DNA from: SIAJ01 sp036266155
GTDB taxonomy: Bacteria > Planctomycetota > Planctomycetia > Gemmatales > Gemmataceae
Direction: 5' to 3'
Length of the DNA: 9,119 nt
NCBI GenBank assembly: GCA_036266155.1
Contig: DATANR010000342.1
Location: 1 to 9,119 of the forward strand
Shown here in pieces: positions 6,202 through 9,119 of the stretch (its first letter is position 1; each line of letters starts with the position of its first letter). The translations under genes and the position numbers were made by a program. The notes below the pieces were generated by a model. That model was given only the letters and a program-made list of their open reading frames with translations. It was not told the origin of the DNA and did no database searches.

Positions 6202-6617
6202 GTTCGATTCTCGTGGAGGTGGTGCGATTGAAGGCCAATCTATCCGGGTTCGCCTGGTAAGTCTTTGCGACTTGCCCGGTACGGTTACGGGCGTGTTACA
6301 CGCCGGAGAGTTGGGCTTGAAAGTAGAACGCGGAGAGAGGCGAGATGTTGGATGCGGCCGTTGAGCCGCGGCCAGCAGCAGAGTGGTTCACAGTGGAAAA
6401 GTCGTTGCCGGGCATGTGTTCGAGCTTTCTTGACAACTGGTCGGCAACGAGTTGACGATGGCGATCAACGAGGACGGTTCCTCCATAAGCTCTTATTTGG
6501 TATGTATTAGCGCAAATCAACTTTTTAACGAACGAAAACTCGTTGCCACGTTGCCGACGTTGCCGGCAACGGCTTAACCCCCACCCCGCGACGGCGACGA
6601 GTTGGGTGGCGTGCCGT
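6202..6617. other. 416-nt intergenic region upstream of the DUF4139 gene
   Basis: No convincing gene is seen. The region separates the aminotransferase stop from the DUF4139 start, both on the minus strand. It holds the CGTTGCC heptamer cluster (6403-6571) and an AT-rich stretch at about 6480-6540 that stands out from its GC-rich surroundings. In that stretch the minus strand shows a possible promoter: TTGATT (6520-6515), 17-nt spacer, AATAAG (6497-6492). This would give a leader of about 280 nt and is a weak match. Nearer the start codon, GGTAAGTC/GACTTGCC (6256-6263 / 6269-6276, one G-U pair) can form a leader hairpin, in competition with CCGGG/CCCGG (6244-6248 / 6275-6279). Confidence 0.4.
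6403..6571. repeat. Cluster of six CGTTGCC/GGCAACG heptamers
   Basis: CGTTGCC occurs at 6403-6409, 6541-6547, 6549-6555 and 6558-6564. Its reverse complement occurs at 6443-6449 and 6565-6571. The last pair forms a perfect 14-bp palindrome CGTTGCCGGCAACG (6558-6571). The copies at 6443-6453 and 6537-6547 extend to an 11-bp inverted match (GGCAACGAGTT / AACTCGTTGCC). The cluster could be regulator binding sites or the decayed remains of a small repeat element; the sequence alone does not decide. Confidence 0.55.
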
Positions 6618-7781
6618 TTACATCCGCATCTCTGCTAGCCCTCGCAGCCGTTCCCCGGCCGCACGCAGCGTCTCATCCTTCTTCGCGAACATGAAGCGCA
6701 CCATCGTCTTGCCGAGCGCCTTCGGTGAATAGAAGCTGCTTCCTGGCACGGCCGATACGCCGACTTGCTCGATCATCGCCTTGACGAACGCTGTGTCGTC
6801 GTCCCAGCCGAGCGGGGCGATGTCGGTCATCACGTAATACGCACCCTCGGGTTCGTAGACGGTCAAACCGGTCTCGCGCAAATACGGCAAGAACGCATCA
6901 CGGCGACGCGTGTAGTCGCTCTTCAGCTTCGCGTAATACTCGGGCGGAAGGTTCAGCGCGGCGACGCCGGCCAACTGGAGCGGGTGCGGAGCGCCGACCG
7001 TCAGAAAGTCGTGCGCCTTGCGGATGCCGTCGCTCACCGCGGCCGGGGCGATGCAGTAGCCGAGACGCCAGCCAGTGACGCTGAACGTCTTCGAAAGGCC
7101 GCTGATCGTGACCGTGCGTTCGAGCATGCCCGGCAGCGTCGCGATGCTCACATGCGGTTGATGAGTGTGGATGATGTACTCGTAGATCTCGTCGGCGAGA
7201 GCGAAGGCGTCATACCGCTGACACAACTCGGCGATCAACGACAACTCGTCGCGCGTGTAGACGTGGCCCGTCGGGTTGTTCGGCGTGTTGAGGATGACGG
7301 CCTTGGTCCGCTGTGAAAAGGCGCGGCGCAATTCATCGGGATCGAACGTCCAATTCGGCGGACGCAGCGGCACCCAGACCGGCTTCGCGCCGCTGATGAT
7401 CGCGTCGGGGCCATAGTTCTCGTAAAAGGGCTGGAAGATCACGACTTCGTCGCCTGGATCGACCAGGGCGAGCATCGTGGCCATCATGCACTCGGTCGCC
7501 CCGCAGCAGACGGTGACGTTGCGATCGGGGTCGCAGGAGATGCCGTTGAACGCCGTCACTTTGCGGGCGATCGCTTCTCGCAATGACGGGGCGCCCCACG
7601 TGATGGCGTACTGGTTATAGCCGTCCTGAATTGCCTTGCAGGCCGCGTCCTTGATCGCCTGCGGCGACTCGAAGTCCGGCATGCCCTGGCCGAGGTTGAT
7701 CGCCCCATGCCGGGCAGCCAGCCGGGTCATCTCGCGGATGACGGATTCGGAAAAATGGCCAACGCGGTCAGCGAGTTTCAT
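6618..7781 (-). CDS. PLP-dependent aminotransferase, class I/II (fold type I)
   Basis: The product is 387 residues, a normal length for aspartate-aminotransferase-fold enzymes that move amino groups between amino acids and 2-oxo acids. The sequence shows INLGQGMPDF (28-37), the NQYAITWGAPSLREAI block (56-71), the NTPNNPTG motif (165-172), DEIY with PLP-contacting D197 and Y200, SGLSKTFSVTGWRLGY (227-242) with Schiff-base lysine K231, and carboxylate-binding R363 in VRFMFAKK. The NQYA...LREAI block and the C-terminal FAKK resemble the kynurenine/methionine/glutamine-type aminotransferases such as YbdL, but the substrate cannot be set from sequence. It should be cytosolic. The frame extends upstream to 7871, overlapping pepT, but the ATG at 7779-7781 gives the family N-terminus; the Shine-Dalgarno is weak (GAG 7 nt upstream). 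It is divergent from pepT. Confidence 0.93.
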   Translation of the reverse strand: MKLADRVGHFSESVIREMTRLAARHGAINLGQGMPDFESPQAIKDAACKAIQDGYNQYAITWGAPSLREAIARKVTAFNGISCDPDRNVTVCCGATECMMATMLALVDPGDEVVIFQPFYENYGPDAIISGAKPVWVPLRPPNWTFDPDELRRAFSQRTKAVILNTPNNPTGHVYTRDELSLIAELCQRYDAFALADEIYEYIIHTHQPHVSIATLPGMLERTVTISGLSKTFSVTGWRLGYCIAPAAVSDGIRKAHDFLTVGAPHPLQLAGVAALNLPPEYYAKLKSDYTRRRDAFLPYLRETGLTVYEPEGAYYVMTDIAPLGWDDDTAFVKAMIEQVGVSAVPGSSFYSPKALGKTMVRFMFAKKDETLRAAGERLRGLAEMRM

Positions 7782-7794
7782 GGTGAACTCAATA

Positions 7795-7830
7795 TGAGTC
7801 CGATCGGTTCTATGCGACCCATACGTCCTA
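7795..7830. repeat. Four tandem degenerate 9-bp units in the divergent spacer
   Basis: The 82-nt spacer (7782-7863) between the aminotransferase and pepT start codons contains four contiguous 9-mers: TGAGTCCGA, TCGGTTCTA, TGCGACCCA and TACGTCCTA. T1, G4, C7 and A9 are invariant and C6 holds in three of four. In one plus-strand frame the region reads as an Arg-Pro-Ile-like tripeptide repeat. It looks like a decayed copy of a short tandem repeat family. It lies 14-49 nt upstream of the aminotransferase start, where promoter elements would be expected; no clear -35/-10 pair was seen for either gene. Confidence 0.5.
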
Positions 7831-7863
7831 TTCCAATTCGGCCCGGCGCGGTAGAACGCCCCC

Positions 7864-9099
7864 ATGAACATTCCGACGCCGACTCTGCTCGATCGCTTCT
7901 GCCGCTATGTCCGCGTTCACACGGAAGCCGTCGAGGGCTCGCCGTCGTATCCGAGTTCGCCCGGCCAGCTCGAACTCGGCAAGATGCTGCGTGACGAGTT
8001 GCTCGCCATTGGCCTCGCCGATGTAAAACAGAGCGAGTTCGGCATCGTCATGGCCACAATCCCCGCGACGGTGCCCGGTAAGCCGACCATTGCGTGGATT
8101 GCTCACGTTGACACGTCGCCGGAGACGACGGGCAAGAACGTGAAGCCGATCGTGCATGCGAACTACGACGGAAAAGATATCCCGCTGCCCGGCGACTCGA
8201 CCAAAATCATCCGCGTCGCCGATTCCCCCGACCTGCTCAAATGCGTGGGCAAGACCGTCATCACGACCGACGGCACAACCCTCCTCGGAGCCGACAACAA
8301 GGCCGGCGTCGCCGTCATCATGGAGACGGCTGCGTATCTCGTGCAGCATCCCGAGATTCCGCACGGGCCGATCCGCGTCGTGTTCACGTGCGACGAAGAG
8401 ATCGGCCACGGCGTCGATCACGCGGACCCAAAGGAGATTGGGGCCATCGTCGGCTACACGCTGGATGGAGCAGCCGAGGGTGAGATCGAGGCCGAGACGT
8501 TTTCCGCGGACAAGGCCATCGTGACGATCAAGGGTGTCAACATTCATCCGTCGATCGGCAAGGGGCGGATGATCAACTCGGTGCGCCTCGCGGGCCTGTT
8601 CCTCGAGCGGCTGCCGCGAACGTCCTTGTCGCCGGAGACGACCGAGGGCCGGCAAGGATTCATTCATCCGTACAAGATCGACGGTGGCGTCGCGGAGACG
8701 CAGGTTCACTGCCTGCTGCGCGACTTCATCACCGCGAAGCTCGACGAGCAGGCGGAATTATTGCGCACGATCGCTCGGACGATTGCGGCCGAGTATTCGG
8801 GAGCGAAGATCGATGTGGCGGTCGCGCCGCAATATCGCAACATGGCCGACGGAATGAAGAGCGAACCGCGGGCCGTTGAATATGCGATCGAAGCCACACG
8901 GCGAGCCGGCATGGAGCCGAAGCTCGGCAGCATCCGCGGTGGCACGGATGGATCGCAATTGACTGCGAAGGGATTACCGACGCCGAACATATCGACGGGC
9001 GAGCACAACCTACATTCACCGCTGGAATGGACGTGCCTGGAAGAAATGCAGTCGGCCGTGCGCGTGTTGGTGGAGTTGGCGCAGGTGTGGGCAAAATGA
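7864..9099 (+). CDS. pepT: Peptidase T (tripeptide aminopeptidase, M20B)
   Basis: The product is 411 residues, against 408 for E. coli PepT. The enzyme is a cytosolic di-zinc peptidase that removes the N-terminal residue from tripeptides. Expected metal and catalytic residues are all visible: H81 and D83 in AHVDTSP, bridging D144 in LLGADNKAG, E178 (general base) and E179 in CDEEIG, D201 in LDGAAEGE, and H384 in HNLHSPLEW. The M20 dimerisation-domain motif NIHPSIGKGRMINS (226-239) and IRGGTDGSQL (357-366) are also intact. Nothing indicates truncation. The ATG at 7864 gives the family N-terminus; no clear Shine-Dalgarno sequence precedes it, so initiation may be weak or leaderless. It diverges from the aminotransferase, and a REP-like repeat begins 1 nt after its TGA. 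Release of amino acids by PepT and their transamination next door are compatible, but a functional link is only inferred. Confidence 0.97.
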   Translation: MNIPTPTLLDRFCRYVRVHTEAVEGSPSYPSSPGQLELGKMLRDELLAIGLADVKQSEFGIVMATIPATVPGKPTIAWIAHVDTSPETTGKNVKPIVHANYDGKDIPLPGDSTKIIRVADSPDLLKCVGKTVITTDGTTLLGADNKAGVAVIMETAAYLVQHPEIPHGPIRVVFTCDEEIGHGVDHADPKEIGAIVGYTLDGAAEGEIEAETFSADKAIVTIKGVNIHPSIGKGRMINSVRLAGLFLERLPRTSLSPETTEGRQGFIHPYKIDGGVAETQVHCLLRDFITAKLDEQAELLRTIARTIAAEYSGAKIDVAVAPQYRNMADGMKSEPRAVEYAIEATRRAGMEPKLGSIRGGTDGSQLTAKGLPTPNISTGEHNLHSPLEWTCLEEMQSAVRVLVELAQVWAK

Positions 9100-9100
9100 A

Positions 9101-9119
9101 GGCGAGCGGAGCCGCGTAA
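9101..9119 (+). repeat. REP-like hairpin repeat, copy 2, just after pepT
   Basis: GGCGAGCGGAGCCGCGTAA is identical to the reverse complement of 31-49. It starts 1 nt after the pepT stop codon and runs into the window edge, so the distal hairpin arm (GCGGC in copy 1) cannot be seen. Its position right after a stop codon, on the sense strand of the gene, is the same as copy 1 after tpx. Confidence 0.6.

Noticed and set aside
6296..6520. A possible 74-codon minus-strand gene in the 416-nt gap
   Set aside because: It starts at TTG without a Shine-Dalgarno sequence and its product resembles nothing I recognise. The overlapping plus-strand frames are equally open, so there is no evidence of coding.
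7782..7871. N-terminal extension of the aminotransferase to 7871
   Set aside because: It would overlap the pepT start and translate the 9-bp repeat into a Thr/Arg-rich tail; the ATG at 7781 begins the family sequence.
6618..9099. A dedicated peptide-scavenging operon formed by pepT and the aminotransferase
   Set aside because: The genes are divergent, both are common housekeeping types, and no shared operator was identified; adjacency alone is not enough.

Overview
The window looks like an ordinary chromosomal segment of a GC-rich planctomycete, most probably of the Gemmata group. This placement is inferred. It rests on the high GC content, on a large exported DUF4139-type protein, on an isolated type II secretion F-like gene, and on short intergenic repeats (GATTGA hexamers, a 9-bp unit read as Arg-Pro-Ile, and GCGAGCGGAGCCGCG hairpins) of a kind I associate with planctomycete genomes. 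No rRNA, tRNA, CRISPR array, insertion sequence or phage gene was seen.

Layout, left to right. Two minus-strand genes open the window: tpx (thiol peroxidase, 57-578) and, upstream of it, a stand-alone LON substrate-binding-domain protein (645-1343). They are 66 nt apart and may be co-transcribed. An inverted-repeat element (1389-1448) fills the gap to a small minus-strand DUF309 gene (1469-1873). That gene diverges, with only 29 nt between start codons, from a plus-strand GspF/PilC-like membrane protein gene (1903-2934). This gene converges on a 1042-residue secreted DUF4139-family protein encoded on the minus strand (3073-6201). Between the two stop codons sits a long hexamer-built hairpin with a T-tract on the minus strand, a good candidate terminator for the large gene.

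A 416-nt gap (6202-6617) follows. It has no convincing gene but carries six copies of the heptamer CGTTGCC/GGCAACG. Next is a minus-strand fold-type I PLP aminotransferase (6618-7781), divergent from pepT (peptidase T, 7864-9099) across an 82-nt spacer that contains four 9-bp repeat units.

The genes do not form one pathway. They cover peroxide detoxification (tpx), peptide end-trimming (pepT), amino-acid transamination, an envelope or periplasmic protein of unknown role (DUF4139) and a stray secretion-platform-like membrane protein. The less ordinary features are the repeat families between the genes, including a 19-nt sequence present at both ends of the window just after a stop codon, and the threefold repeat inside the DUF4139 protein. 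I found no sign of a complete novel multi-gene system.
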